DNA of 64,000 nucleotides from Anniella stebbinsi (lineage: Eukaryota; Chordata; Lepidosauria; Squamata; Anniellidae): contig JARDYH010000006.1 in the NCBI GenBank assembly GCA_029215795.1, positions 21,653,501 through 21,717,500 of the forward strand, written 5' to 3'. Position 1 is the first letter of the stretch, and each line of letters begins with the position of its first letter. The notes below the pieces were generated by a model. It worked only from the letters and a program-made list of their open reading frames with translations. It did not search any database and was not told the DNA's origin. Below are positions 31,470 to 44,055 of this stretch, piece by piece. Position numbers and translations under genes: made by a program.

Positions 31470-31655
31470 CTTCTTGCTTAGGCTGACCAGATAAAATCCA
31501 GGTCAGGGCTCATGTAACTTTAACAGTTGTAGAGAAAAGGGAATTTCAGCCAGTGTCATTTGTATGCAATTAGTTCCTGGTGAAATTCCCTCTTCATCAC
31601 AACAGTTAAAGGTGCAGGCACTATACTAGAGTGACCATATGTAAAAGAAGGCAGG
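31470..31655 (+). mobile_element. Palindromic MITE, CCAGGTCAGGGCTCCTG family
   Basis: Starts TAGGCTGACCAGATAAAATC and contains GAGAAAAGGGAATTTCAGCC and CCTGGTGAAATTCCCTCTTC. The right end reads AGAGTGACCATATGTAAAAG. Confidence 0.7.
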
Positions 31656-31757
31656 GCCCTATTCTTGCTCTCAACCTGGTTCTGGCTTATAAAAAGAATC
31701 AATAAGTTAAGGAGGTATGGCAGAGGCATTATTACACATGATATGTGCACATTTTGA

Positions 31758-31900
31758 GCCTATCTACTCACGCAGGATAAAACACTTTGAAAACGTTTTG
31801 AAAACTGTATATGGAGTGTGTCCTGGGCCCCAACAGTTCTCAAAACTGTTATAAACTGCTTTAAACCGTTTTAAAGCAGTAGTGTAGATAGGCTCTTTAT
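31758..31900. mobile_element. MITE with GAGCCTATCTAC inverted ends
   Basis: GAGCCTATCTACTCACGCAG at the left and GTAGTGTAGATAGGCTC at the right are inverted. A near-identical copy lies at 57620-57760, which confirms it is interspersed. Internally it has AAAACACTTTGAAAACG and AAACCGTTTTAAAGC words. Confidence 0.75.
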
Positions 31901-32204
31901 CTCACTCTTGCCCCTGCAGGAATGAGCATTGCAAGCTTATGGAGTGTCTCAACAACCAGCAAGATCTATCTGACAACAAGTAACCATCCATGGGATAGCA
32001 GAAATGAGTGTGTACATAATTGGAGGTGGTGCTTTTCTCATTCCACATTCCCTTCTCAAAACAGTTTGCCTTAGGTGCTGCACAGTTGTCTCCATAAGAG
32101 AGTTGAGAGAATGGGTAGGTGAAGAAAAGGGGGGGGGGGTTGAGTAGGATTTTTGGAGAAGGCATAAAAATATCTCTGCCCAGAGATATATCCAAAAATC
32201 TTAA

Positions 32205-32829
32205 AAACTGCAGCGGCCAGCAGCGGATGGGAGTGGACGTCCCCCGAGGATAAGCAGGGAGGGGGGAGAGGGGGAGGGGGCCCCGCACGCATGCTGCTTA
32301 CCTTCGGAGGACGTCCGCTCCCGTCCGCCGCTGGCCGCTACTGCGAGCAGGCTTCGCGGCCTGCCCGTAGGTAGTGCGCCAGGTGATCATCACCTGATGA
32401 TGGTGATGATCACCTGGCGCGCTACCTAGGGGCAGGCCGCGAAGCCTGCTCGCAGTAGCGGCCAGCGGTGGACGGGAGCGGACGGCCATGGAAGGTAAGC
32501 AGGGGGAGGGGGAGGGGGCTTACCCCCCTGGGGCCATCCACAGCAGACGGCCACGGGGGGGAGGGAGTTAGGGCCCCCCCCTCACCCACCCACCACAATT
32601 TTTCCCTCATAGACTTGCATTGGGGGAAAGCTTTCTTTCCCCCAATGCAATTCTATGGGGGGGGGGGGGGAATGGCGGCCGATCCAAAAATTGGAAGTTC
32701 CGATTTTTGGATCGGGATTGGACCCAATCCGGTCCGAGGGGCCTCCAATTTTGTCCAATCCGATCTGGGACAAAATTGGAGGTCCCGATCCGGGTCCCGA
32801 TCCGATCCGGGGGGTCCGTGCACACCCCT
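32205..32829. mobile_element. Element with an 80-bp hairpin and a GATCC-rich end
   Basis: An almost perfect inverted repeat is centred near 32397 (32309-32394 against 32400-32487), with GATGATCACC at the apex. 32680-32829 carries GATCCGATCCGG-type pentamers and ends CGTGCACACCCCTA, the same terminus as the 3-kb palindrome at 50571-53561. GGGGGAGGG and CCCAATGCAA blocks lie between. No left terminus is found, so it is probably truncated. Confidence 0.6.
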
Positions 32830-33545
32830 AATATATACCTACCTGGAACATAAGCTCCTCTCCAGTGGCCCTTCCTCTTGTCTCCCAACCAAGTGAAGAC
32901 AGATGGGTGCTACAAGGCAGAAAGCCTTCACAGTGGTGGCACCCTGGCTTTGTAAAAGCCTCCCCAGAGAGGCTCACCTGGCATCTTCTTTATTGTTTTT
33001 CTGATGACAGGTGAACTGCTTTCTATTCAGCAAGACTTTTAAATTACTTGTGTGTTAGAGTGTCATGACATAGGGAAAATTCACGTTTGCTTACTGTCAC
33101 TTCTTCACCCACATGTTTGTCCCTCATTATTTCCTCTTTTGAAAGAGCAAGTAAACAACCTGCACGTGGCCCATTCAGTGGGCCGTTTTGATCCCGCTAC
33201 TTCTTCTGCACACAGCAAGAGATAGTGGCAACTTCCATCTTTAAAAATAAATTGGACTTACTGGGGTGTTTTTTTGTCGCGGGAAGGCTAGAAGGTGCAG
33301 GACGTGCACAGGAGGCAGACAATGTCGTGAGAGTGCCCAGTAATGAGCGTGCAATAAAATGCTTGTCTGATGGAGCTCTTAGTTTGTTTTTAAGCTTTTA
33401 AGGGCTGATTTATGCTTCTGTTGCTAAAAAAGAGAGGGTGTTTTAAGGGTGCATTTTACTATGTTTGTTGGTAAAGATTGTGTTACATAGTATATTCTAT
33501 TCTCAGTTCTCTAAGCCATCCATAGAACATATCTGAATGGGCAGC
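32830..33545. other. No gene seen
   Basis: About 32850-33060 contains GGCCCTTCCTCTTGTCTCCC and CTGGCTTTGTAAAAGCCTCC, which may be a decayed LINE 3' fragment. I cannot assign it. Confidence 0.4.
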
Positions 33546-33547
33546 TA

Positions 33548-35445
33548 GATAATTCATTAAACAAAAAACCTACGGTTTACAAAAACAATGTTAAGACTCT
33601 ACAGTTTCCAACCAAGCACCAAAAAGCAGGGAAATTGGGAGTTAAGGCTCACAAGCCTTAACGCCACATCCTCCCTAAGGAGGCAGAAAGTGCAAGTGAA
33701 ATTCTCATTCTCACAAAGCAGATAAACCATGAGGACAGGGTGGAGAATATGATAGGCAGAGGTGACTGTGGGGTTGTGGAAAACTGATCACGAACAACTT
33801 AGGGCCACCTACTTCTCTTTCTTTGTTTAGAGCAGCACTTCCCCAACCTGGTGCCCTCCAAAGGTGTTGGACTACAACTCCCATCATTGCAAGTCAGTAT
33901 GTCCCATGGTCAGGAATGCTGGGACTTGTCATCTCAAAATTCTAGATATGCAATTTGATATGCAGAAGTGACTGTGGGGTTGTGGGAAATGATGATGAAC
34001 AACTTAGGACCAGCTACTTCTCATTTCTTAGAGCATCTCCTTATGTTGAGAGTTGCAACCAAACACATCTGACAGGCACCAGGTTGGGGAATGTTGTTCA
34101 AGAACAAGAGAAGGCAGAATGTAGATCTCCAGATGTTTTGGAATTCAACTTGTAAAAGCCCCTATCAGCATGGGCAGTTATCAGGAATACTGTGAGTTGA
34201 TGTCCAAATCATCAGGATAAATCTATTTTCTACCCACATCTGTACTAAAGTATGATGTTTTCCAGCATTAAGATATGTGATCAATCAAGGAACTACAAAA
34301 GAGCTGCATCACTTTAAATAAACTGTCAAAACCAAATGAAACAACAATGAATGACTCTTGAATACCTAATCCAGATAGCCTTTCAGACATCAACATTAGT
34401 TTTCAACACATGGCATAGGATGTCTGTTTCTTGAATAGCAGATAAAGGATTACTCTTACTTGTTCAGCAGTGTGAGATCAAAGGCAGAGCTACCACCTAA
34501 TACTTTCATTCGTAAGTATTATTTTAAAATCAAGTATGAATTGATTTTTGTCTTCCCCATAACACATAACATGGGAGTTACAGTGCAACACATCTGGGGA
34601 GCACCAGGCTGGAGAAGGTTGACATGTCTTCTCAGAAGCCAGTGCCATTGAATTCAATAGGGCTTTCTCCCAAGAGGTACAGGATTGCAAATTAATCTCA
34701 TCTGAAAGGTGTTCAAGAAAGCCAAACTAAACCTCTTCTGCTCCGCTGTTGCTTTGATGAGATGATGTATTGTGCAGGGATTGTGGGGAGTGAACAGTAT
34801 ATTTTTTATAAATACATTTTAAGAAAAAAACATTGGTTCTTTGAAAGGCAGGATATTGACCAAAAGTTGGAAGTGCCTGGCACATGCTCTGGTTCTAGAT
34901 CTGTAATGAATAGTGCCCCTTTTGTTATCAAGAGTGCTACTATATGCGAGATGTGTGTGAGAGCACACATCTCGCATATAGCCCATATATTGGGCAGACC
35001 CTGTATTTGGTAAGGGTATGACACAGCATTCCCCATCCTGCTGCCCTCCAGGTGTTTGAGATGACAAGTCCCAGCATTCCTGACCATGGGACATACTGAC
35101 TTGCAATGATGGGAGTTGTAGTCCAACACCTTTGGAGGGCACCAGGTTGGGGAAGGGCTGCTCTAAACAAAAAAAGAGAAATAAGTGGCCCTAAGTTGTT
35201 TGTGATCAGTTTTCCACAACCCCACAGTCACCTCTGCATATCATATTCTCCACCCTGTCCACATGGTTTATCTACTTTCGGAGAATGAGAATTTCACTTG
35301 CACTTTCTGCCTTCCTAGGGAGGATGTGGCGTTAAGGCTTGTGAGCCTGAACTCCCAATTTCCCTGCTTTTTGGTGCTTGGTTGGAAACTGTAGAACCTT
35401 AACAGTGTTTTTGTAATCCGTAGGTTTTTTGTTTAATGAATTTCA
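33548..35445. repeat. Inverted repeat: two arms of about 390 bp around a 1.1-kb spacer
   Basis: The arm 33548-33940 matches the complement of 35052-35445 nearly base for base (for example AAACAAAAAACCTACGG, CCAAGCACCAAAAAGCAGGG, CATCCTCCCTA, GGTGACTGTGGGGTTGTGG). Each arm ends inward in the CCAACCTGGTGCCCTCCAAA MITE. A third partial, direct copy of the arm begins at about 33955. This may be a fold-back element or an old inverted duplication. Confidence 0.75.
34941..34980. repeat. Perfect 17-bp hairpin with a 6-nt loop
   Basis: TATATGCGAGATGTGTG at 34941-34957 and its exact complement at 34964-34980, loop TGAGAG. It lies in the spacer of the larger inverted repeat. Confidence 0.9.
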
Positions 35446-35589
35446 TGGCTTCGTGTAACGGATGACTAGATATTATACAGTTGACAACCAAGCCAGCATC
35501 AGCCAGGATGTTATACCATCTTGACATCCAATATAAAATCAAAGCTAGTGTTATGTGTTGAACTCACTTTTAACATTAATAAATCAACC

Positions 35590-35704
35590 AAAATGCTTGC
35601 ATCTCCCTCATTTTTAAAGATAAAGAGATGAAACCTGGCATCATGGTAGCTTTTAAGTAGGGATATAGCTATGCTAAGTATGAAGCAGATCCGTTCATGC
35701 CTTG
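35590..35704. repeat. Single unit resembling the internal module of the 3-kb palindrome
   Basis: CTCATTTTTAAAGATAAAGAGATGAAACCTGG followed by GTAGGGATATAG and TGATTTTTAGGAATATTTTA parallels the CATTTTTAAAGATAGAAGGATGAAAC module at 50785. The similarity is read by eye and weak. Confidence 0.35.
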
Positions 35705-35719
35705 ATTTTTAGGAATATT

Positions 35720-36885
35720 TTAAAGTTCAAACAGAAATCTCTTTGGGGTCCAGGACCTTGAGCAGTACAGGTTTAAAATAATTTCCATTTCTAGAAACTT
35801 ATGGGGATTGGCTCCTAGGCTATTTAAACTGTTTAGGCTAGTAGTTTCCTTCGTTAGGTTACTGTTCAAATCCTTCATCATCTCCTCGTACTCTTTTATG
35901 CTGTTCTTTGTCGTAGTAGCTGCACTAATTCGCTTTTCTGCGTTGGCAAACAGTGGGGACTGCACAAGCTTTGTAAAGACTTGGTCTGTAACCTTGGGCC
36001 ATTTTGTAGTTCTGGAAGCTTTGTTGTAGGTAAGAGTGCTAGGAGGGGTATACTCTAAGCCCAACCTAAAAGGCCCTGGGATCAAGAGGGAAAGTTCCAG
36101 GGGAAAATGATCACTATCAAAGCGTTGTAAAACTCTAAAATCACAGCCCCTGGATTTCAGATTCTCATGGATCAGAATGTAATCAATCACACTTGACCCT
36201 CTGGAGGATGTAAATGTAAACTCACCCCATTGGTCTCCAGCAGTGTCTCCATTCATAATCACCAAATTGTTTCTCTTAGCAAAAAGAAGCAAGCAGGATC
36301 CTGCTAAGTTCACAAAGGGATCTTTTGAATGCCGTAGGTTAGCTCCAAAACATTCTCTTCCCGTCGTTAGACGGTTTTGATCAATTGCCGGGTCCGTCAA
36401 ATACGTGCCGGACCTAGCATTGAAGTCCCCTACAATTATCGGAAAGGCGTTGGGGTGTTTTGTCGTCTGTACCAAAAAGAAACTTTCTATTTTGAGCCAA
36501 GTTGATGTTGTGGCTTCTTTGGAAGGTGACGGAGTGAGATAGAAATTAAACAGTAACAGAGACTGCTTTAATGCCCTTAGTTCTAGTAATAGGGGCAGAA
36601 TGTTAGACTCATAACTAGGCAGTTCCTTTATTTTAGCATCCAAACATGAAGTGATAAGGATGCACAGGCCCTGCCTAGCTCTGCTTTGCCTTTGTTGGAG
36701 AGAGCTGGCAAATTGGTGGCCACAAACCCGTTCACATAGATGTTTTCGCAGCTCCAGGTTTCCTGGAGCATCACTATATCATATTCTCCTAGGAAATTCA
36801 AAAAATCTTGATTCTTACACTTAGAGTTCCACCCAGCTATATTCCATGAGAGGATTCTGAGTAGTCTCTTGGATTCCTTTTCATT
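35720..36885 (-). pseudogene. LINE APE endonuclease domain
   Basis: From about 36885: RILSWNIAGWNSK and YDIVMLQETW, a frameshift near 36660, then FPIIVGDFNARSG, SSRGSSVIDYILIHENL and RFDSDHFPLEL. These are the ordered catalytic motifs of APE endonucleases (N, E, GDFN, D-x-I, SDH). The last residues before the break are SRSWTPKRFLFEL. The clade is not assigned. Confidence 0.82.
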
Positions 36886-36888
36886 GGG

Positions 36889-39088
36889 TCAATCCAGCTC
36901 TATAATTTTGTCCAGTACCCGGTTCGGGTCTTTTAGGACACATCCGTTATCTCCCCTAACTGGCGAGTTTGTCCTTCCTGGACATGCCCTACTTAGAGTG
37001 GACTCAGTTGCCATGCCGATCTCATGTGGCTCCAAATACCTGTAAGTTGTCCAGTTATTATTCGAGGAGTTTACATACTTGTGACTCTGTTCTTTTTGAG
37101 TTATCGACTTTGTGTTCCATGGAGGATCTCTTTTGTTACTGCTAATTGGTCCAGTTATTTGAGCCAGTTTGTTGGGTTCTAACCCCATATCCTTGGAGCC
37201 ACGGGTCCTATCCTCATCTGAATAAGTATGTTGTAAGACATGGGGTAATAGAGGACCGTTACATGGTTCCTTAGCTTCCATTACTATTTGCGCCTCCGCT
37301 GTAGAAAAGCTTATTTTATTGGCACTGTCAGATTTTCCACTTTGGATCATTAAAATTTCGCTCAATGTTGCAAGTCTCTCTAGGATCGCCTGCTGCTCTT
37401 GATATGGTAAAGTACCGTAGCTTTTGATCAGTTCCTTTTCTTCTTGAGTAAAATTGTTAAGGGTGTCTTTCAGGTATTCCTTCTTAACTCTTGCTCCCTC
37501 TCCCTCCATTTCTGCAATGACCACACTTTCTGGTGCTTGGCTATTTAGAGCCATAGTCTTCACAGGTTTATCTAGATTGATCAAATCTCCTGTGGGTGGC
37601 TCCTTGCTGTTACGTATAGGTGGATGCCATATTCCCAGGGAAAGCATTGGAGAAGTATCCCTGAAGAACCTACTCACTGTCATCCCCTTTCTTTGAAAAG
37701 CCTCTCTCTCTTTGAGAATTCTATAGGTTAGAAGTGAGGACTCAAAAGTCACTATAGCTCTGGCCGATACATAATTGAAAAAAAGATAGTCAATTTTTTG
37801 GATATCGTCTAACGTTAGGTGTATTGTAGTGACAGCTGATATAAATCGTAAAAAATGTTTAATACGGTCTATCTGTGCCAATGAGCCTTTGGGCTTCGGG
37901 TAGTTGGAGAAAACAAGCGTATTTTTTATTAACTGTAATTCCCACTTTTTCCTTCCTATTCTGGTTTCTTGAACCAAATTCTGCTCCTTAGATTTTATCG
38001 TAATGGGTTTTACTTCATTATTTAACTGGGATAGGGACCAAGGATCCTGGGGTCTTCCCTGTTCATTATTGTGGTTCTGGTCAGCCCACTCAGATATTTT
38101 ATCCAAACTAGTTGGGTCGTTACTGTTGTCTTTGTTTGCTAGTTTGCCCATAATCTGGGGACTTCCATTCTGTTTCCTATCCTCTCCCTCCATTAATTTG
38201 AATAGGCGGTTAAAATTCATTTTTGGTAGTTTTTTAGAGCTGATTACGCCTTTAATATTTTTGGATTTTTTTAGTTTTATATCCTTTGTGGGCCTGGACT
38301 TCATTTTCGTTCTTGACCTATTTGAAGCCCTCTTTGTCCTAGTCTCTCTGCCGATGTTACTCACATCTTTCCCGTGCATAAACACTGGTTCAGCGTGCTC
38401 ATTAGAAGCTATAAGTTGGGAGTCATTAAAAGGCTTTGATTCATCTCCCTTTGCCCGTTTCCCTCAAGTTTACTAGATCTTTCCCATTCATCTTTGCTAG
38501 GACAATTGTCATCAGGGTCGTTACCAGATCCTTACATTCTGAGAGAAATTTTTTGATAGCGTGTATATCATCAGTCCAAACTGTGAATAGATGCCTAACC
38601 AGTTCATGCTGGTACTTAAGTAGATTTGCTACTTCATTGGTATTATGGGCCTTGTCCTCGAGAGGAGGAGATTGTTTATTTTTTACAAGTTTAGGGGTGG
38701 AAAAGTTAATTCCACTCTGAGTTCCCAATAAAATTTTGGGACTTTTGGAACAGACCTCTGTTGGCTCAGCTGGACTAATTTGGAGGCTGATTTCTGCAGG
38801 ATATTCTATCACATCCTCTAACATTTCAATTTCAGCTGCTAGACTGCGTCTGCCATTCGATTGCTTATCAAATTCCGGGACCTTCATAATACATTGAGGT
38901 CCCAGTGACCAATCTAAAATCTTCTCGTTTATTAACCTTGGTTCATCTATAGGGTTGTCCATTTTCTCAATAGTGGGGCTGAAGAATTTAGTAATTTTTT
39001 GTTGCTTAAGGATCTTAACCAGAACTGTTATGTCATCGGCCACGGGAGTTAACCCCATTTGTTTATACCCCATTCTAGTAAAAACCAT
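36889..39088 (-). pseudogene. LINE ORF1-like protein, about 710 codons with one frameshift
   Basis: Two overlapping frames (39088-38441 and 38385-36889) join near 38420-38450. The lysine-rich stretch has NLS-like clusters (KLKKSKNIKG, NRSRTKMKSRPTK). A central segment, VSARAIVTFESSLLTYRILKEREAF, has the look of an RNA-binding fold. The end IIELD overlaps the start of the endonuclease frame. No zinc knuckle is seen. The function is inferred only from position upstream of the endonuclease. Confidence 0.65.
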
Positions 39089-39100
39089 TTTTCCCTAGTG

Positions 39101-41110
39101 TTGAATTTTTCTTTATGTGTACTCTATAAACACCCAATCTGTCTCTGTTCGCCCTCCAGAAACTATACTACCCAATATAAGCAATACTAATAGTTAAGAA
39201 TCCAGGGAATTCTTATCACCTTTTGATTTATACTCAAACACACTCAGAACCTCCCTATATAGAACAAGGTAAATGCAATCTGTTAGATAGATATATTACA
39301 ATTCCTAATATTAAAACAAACATTTCTTTCTGGCACCTGTAAATTCAGAAAGGTTGGGGAAACATTTTCGATTTTATGGCTGTTAGAATGACCCCCCCCC
39401 CCCCCAATTATCACTTTAACATGGCAGAATGTGTTTTTTACTGATGGCCCTTAACAATGGAGGCATGACTGTGCCTCCATTAATTAAAAAAGGGGATTAA
39501 GAGTTTATAAGGCCAATTCCAATGGATATAGCCATGTGAGGAGCACAAGTTTTAGGAGTGGTAGGGAGTACCATCAAAAGCTTTAAAAATGTAAGAAAAG
39601 AATTTGATGGTGTTTCAAAATGCTGTCATGGAAGGTGAGGGCAGTGCTTAGTTTTCAAAAGAGGGGTGCTGGGGTTCAGACTTGCATGGGAACCCTGCAT
39701 TGTGTTAAGGAAATACAGTTCCTTATTCCTAAGTGTGTGGGCATAGACTACCTGTCTGTGTGGGGTGTTATTCTGTGAAAAAAGAGATATACACTCTTCA
39801 CATTTCAGGAGCACTTCTCTCTACTCTCATCTCACATATTCCAGGGTTACGTCCTGTCTGAAACAGTTGTGGGGTCTTAGCTCTGGCAAACATTAGGTCC
39901 TGAATGGGATCATATGGGCATCATATGTCTTGAAGACTGATATAATAATGCGTAGAGGACATAGGGCAATAAATATATTGCCAGAAGTCTCATCCAATCG
40001 AAGCTCCCAGCTATCTGGTTGCCTTTGATATTCAGTCATGTATCTTCCCTCTGCATATTATGTTGGTCACTGAGAAGATGTGCCTTGGACAAGCAGTGTC
40101 CCAAAACTGCATGAAGAGGTCCTGATTGACATTAGAAAACATGCATTTCATACAGTTATGATTTAGCATGAGGGAAACGTAACATGGGAAGCTACTCTAA
40201 CATGTTGTGCACACATGATATGAGATAGAAGCTTACAATAACCATGTAAGCAGTACTGAAGGTGAATAAGGATTATTTTACTTCATTATTACAATGGAAC
40301 TTATTCAGGGGAGCAGAGGTAAGCAAATTTTAGTTCCTTATTCAGGCTACTCGTAAACTTTTGCATTGAATCAGAACTGGGAACCAGGGATCAACTTCTG
40401 CCTCATAGTTCTTACTAGATTGGATAATTGTTCTAGGAAACTGTATAGCAATCTTATGCTGCTCTGCTGCCCTATCACACCAGAGGTAAGTGGTACAGAT
40501 AAGGACTCAAGCAGTCTAGCAGGAACTGGGAAAGAAGCTGTAGTGGGGCCTTAATAAAAATGCAGGTTAGTCCGTGGGGCATAAAGTTCATGGCTTTTTC
40601 AATGTCTTTATACTCATGCTCAGCGTATGGGAAATGAACAGCATAAACTTCTATTCTTAATTCAAAAACATAAATGTGACATAATTGTGAATTGCTGGGA
40701 TGACTCCCATGAGTGAATGTATCAACTGAAAGAAATAACTTGTCCAGAAAGAATAGAAGCCATAGAAAGAGGGGACAAATTGCACTATATACTAAAAAAT
40801 GTACACACCTGCACAGAAATTCAAGAGAATAAACACAGTGGCCTTGTTGAAACCATAGGTAAACTTTTTAAGTAAATTGCCTTTTTGTGCAAAATTAGAC
40901 CATTTACACCTGCAATTTAGCACAAATGGCCCTATTTACAGCCACTGTTTTGCACAAAATGGCAATTTACATTAAAAGCTTACCTGTAGGTTTTCACAAA
41001 ATGGCTGTTCACAAATTAATGGGGTGCCGCGAGCGCTCACCAGGCACCCACTGGGCCATCTAGTGGCCCATGCGCCTGCCCGGATCAGACAAGTGGTGGG
41101 AGTCCAGTGA
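39101..41110. other. No gene seen
   Basis: Contains a C homopolymer at 39392-39405 and a 10-bp perfect hairpin AATGGAGGCA/TGCCTCCATT at about 39455-39480. At 40860-40990 there is a stretch with repeated TTTGCACAAAATGGC-like words. Nothing codes recognisably. Confidence 0.5.
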
Positions 41111-41113
41111 GCA

Positions 41114-43270
41114 GTGTGGGTGTGGGTGAGTTCATCCATTACTACAGGAAAGCATGAAATAGTAGTAATAGGGGACTTCAATCGTCCTATTATATGTTGG
41201 GGCTCAAGCTCTGCCAAACATGGTCTTCCCAGGGAATTCCCAACTTGCCTTGCTGACAGCTTTTTTCTTCAGAGGTTGGAGAAAGGAACAAAAGGATCAG
41301 GCATCCTTGACTCGATTCTGACCAATAGGGACGAGTTAGCTGATGAGGTGAAAATAGCAGGAACTTTGGTGGGGAATGACTTTGTAATGCTCATGTTCTT
41401 GATTTTAGGGGAAACTAAAGCTGTCAAATGTGTACCTTGGACTTCAAGAAAGCTGAATTTAATTAACTCAGAGCAATGATAAGTAGGATTTCATGACAGG
41501 AAAGCCTAGTGTGGAAAGGAGTTCAAGGGGCATAACAGTTCCTTAAATGGAGATACTAAAGGCTCAATCAGAAACAATCCCCATGAAGAACAAAACTGGA
41601 AGACAACAAAAGCCTATGTGGCTACTAAAAAAAAAAGCTTAGCAATGATCTCAAAATAAAAAAGGACACATATAGGAAGTAGAAAGAGTACAAGTCACCA
41701 AGGCAGTGTAGTATTTCTATTATTGTTGTTATAATCATTATTTCATTTCTATACCGCCCATTGGCAAGCTCTCTGGTTGGTGTACAACAATTCAAAGATA
41801 ATAAAACACAGCATAAAATACAGCATAAAAATGTGAACATACAAAATTTAAAACAATTAAGACAGCTAAAAACAGTGTCAATAACACACTACACCTGTTT
41901 AGATTACTAGCGTAAATGTCCCATCATATTCCATGAAATGTCTAGAGGTAGAGGGCAGTCTTAACCTAGTGCCGAAAAGATGAGAGGGTTGGTGCGAGAG
42001 AGGCCTCAGTGAGGAGCTCATTGGCGCCAGGGAGGCCTCACTGGGGAGCTCATTCCATAGTTGGGGGGCCACCACTGAGAAGACCCTCTCCTTTGTCGCC
42101 ACTGTCTGAGCCTCCCTCAGAGGAGGCACTCAGAAGGCCTCAGATGTTGATCATAGTGTCCTGACAGGTTCAAGTTGGGAGAGGCGTTCCATCAGATATT
42201 TTGGTTCTGAGCCATGTAAGGTTTTATAGGTTAAAACAAGAACTTTGAATCAGGCCTGGAAATGTACAGGTAGACAATGCAAGTGGGACAGAATTGGTCT
42301 TATATGCTCAGACCTTCTGGTCCCAGCTATTGATCTGGCTGCCACATTTTGCACAAGCTGCAGTTTCTGAACAGTCTTCAAGGGCAGGCACTCATAGAGT
42401 GCATTGTAGTAATCTAATTTGGACATTACCAGAGCATAGATGACTGAAACCAGATTATTCCTATCCAGATAGGGGCATAGCCAGGCCTTCAGCCAAAGCT
42501 GGTAGAAGGCATTCCAAGACACTGAGGCCAGCTAAGTCTCAAGTGATAGAGATGGATCCAGAAGAATCCAGTGTACAAGCAGATAGCCTGGAATTGCAGA
42601 GATAGTGTCAGGAAGGCTAAAGCTCAGAATGAGGTGAGGTTGGCAAGGGATGCTATGAATAACAAAAAGGGGTTCTTCAGATATGTTCAAAGTAAAAGGA
42701 AGACAAAAGTAATGGTAAACCAGTTGCTCAGCTAAGATTGCAGGAATGCTGACAGATGACAAAGAAAAGGTAGAACTGCTCAACTCTTATGTTGTCTCAG
42801 TCTTCTTCAAGAGGATCGTCTCTGTCCCATGTGGTATTTCTGAAAACAGGCTGAAGGGGTAGGAGTACAGCTTGAGATTGACAGAGAGATGGTAAGGGAA
42901 TATCTAAGCACTTTAAATGAGTTCAAGTCCCCAGGTTCAGATGAATTGCATCCTAGGATGTTGAAGGAGCTAGCCGATGGCCTCTGGAACCTCTTTGAAA
43001 AATCCTGGTGAAAAGGACAAAAAGGGAAATTATAAACCAGTCAGTCTGGCATCAATCAAAACCTAAGAAGATTCTAGAGTGGATTATGAGTGCTCGATCT
43101 GTAGGCATCTTGTCCTAATGCAGTGACCACTGGAGGCTAGCATGGATTTGTAAAAAAAAATCTACTGCTAATTATTTTTCATTTTTTGATCAGATAATGT
43201 CTTTAGTATAATATGGAAATGCTGTGATCTTGACTTCAGCAAGGCATTTGACAAAGTGCCCCATGATATT
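41114..43270 (+). mobile_element. Decayed CR1 LINE, interrupted by an L2-type piece
   Basis: 41150-41480 encodes CR1 endonuclease text (VIGDFNRPIICWG, GILDSILTNRDELADEV). After the insert, 42570-42700 encodes YKQIA, VRKAKAQNEVRLARDAMN and KKGFFRYVQSKRKTK in CR1 order, then 42890-43010 and DFSKAFDKVPHDI at 43230-43270. There are many stops and shifts, so this is an old copy. Confidence 0.8.
41711..42568 (-). mobile_element. L2-type LINE 3' fragment inserted in CR1, 7-bp duplication
   Basis: - strand text: LDYYNALYECLPLKTVQKLQ, LVQNVAARSIAGTRRSEHI, then VATKERVFSVVAPQLWNELP, and a 3' end with CTATACCGCCCATTGGC read on +. CAGTGTA occurs at 41704-41710 and 42569-42575, which looks like a target duplication. 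This dates the insertion after the CR1. Confidence 0.78.
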
Positions 43271-43603
43271 CCGAAAACCGTATTTCATCAATTCTAAGAT
43301 ACACTTTTCCCCCCCATTTAAATGTCTGTGAAAACAGGATGCATCTTAGAATCAATGGCAAAGAATCACTGTTTTTTAGAGCTGTGCCTCCTCGGCCTGG
43401 AAATGCTGTGCCTACCTTGAGGAAGGAGCGCCTTCTCCTCAGGAAGGGATGGCAGCGGCAGCGGCCTCCTCCTCTTGCCTGGGGGTCTTCTGCTCCTCCC
43501 CCTTCTTCTCTTCCTCATCTTCATTGTGAGGAAAGAGACACCGAGGGGGCGGCAGGGGGTGGAGCAGGAGCAGCAGCAGTCCTCAGGGGCCCACTGGAGA
43601 GGC

Positions 43604-43643
43604 CCTGCCAGGCAGAAGAGTGCCTCACAAGGGGCTGCCCTCC

Positions 43644-43693
<50 letters not shown>

Positions 43694-43826
43694 TCACACT
43701 CTCTCTCTCACTCTTTCACTCTCTTCCTTGTGCGCGCCTCGTTCTCGCTCAGCTTGTGCAGTGTGGGCACACTGGAGGGGCCCGGCCAGGCAGAAGAGTG
43801 CCTCACAAGGGGCTGCCCTCCCTCTC

Positions 43827-43887
<61 letters not shown>

Positions 43888-44022
43888 TCTCACACTCTCT
43901 CTCTCACTCTTTCACTCTCTTCCTTGTGCGCGCCTCGTTCTCGCTCAGCTTGTGCAGTGTGGGCACACTGGAGGGGCCCGGCCAGGCAGAAGAGTGCCTC
44001 ACAAGGGGCTGCCCTCCCTCTC

Positions 44023-44055
<33 letters not shown>

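Larger units (their letters stand above)
35705..39100 (-). mobile_element. 5' part of an unassigned APE-type LINE, reverse transcriptase missing
   Basis: On the - strand a long ORF1 (39088-36889, one frameshift) is followed by an endonuclease ORF (about 36885-35720). Coding text stops near 35705 with no reverse transcriptase. LINE copies normally lose their 5' end, so a piece that keeps 5' and lacks 3' implies a later deletion or a rearranged copy. It resembles neither the L1 nor the L2-type copies here. Confidence 0.72.
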
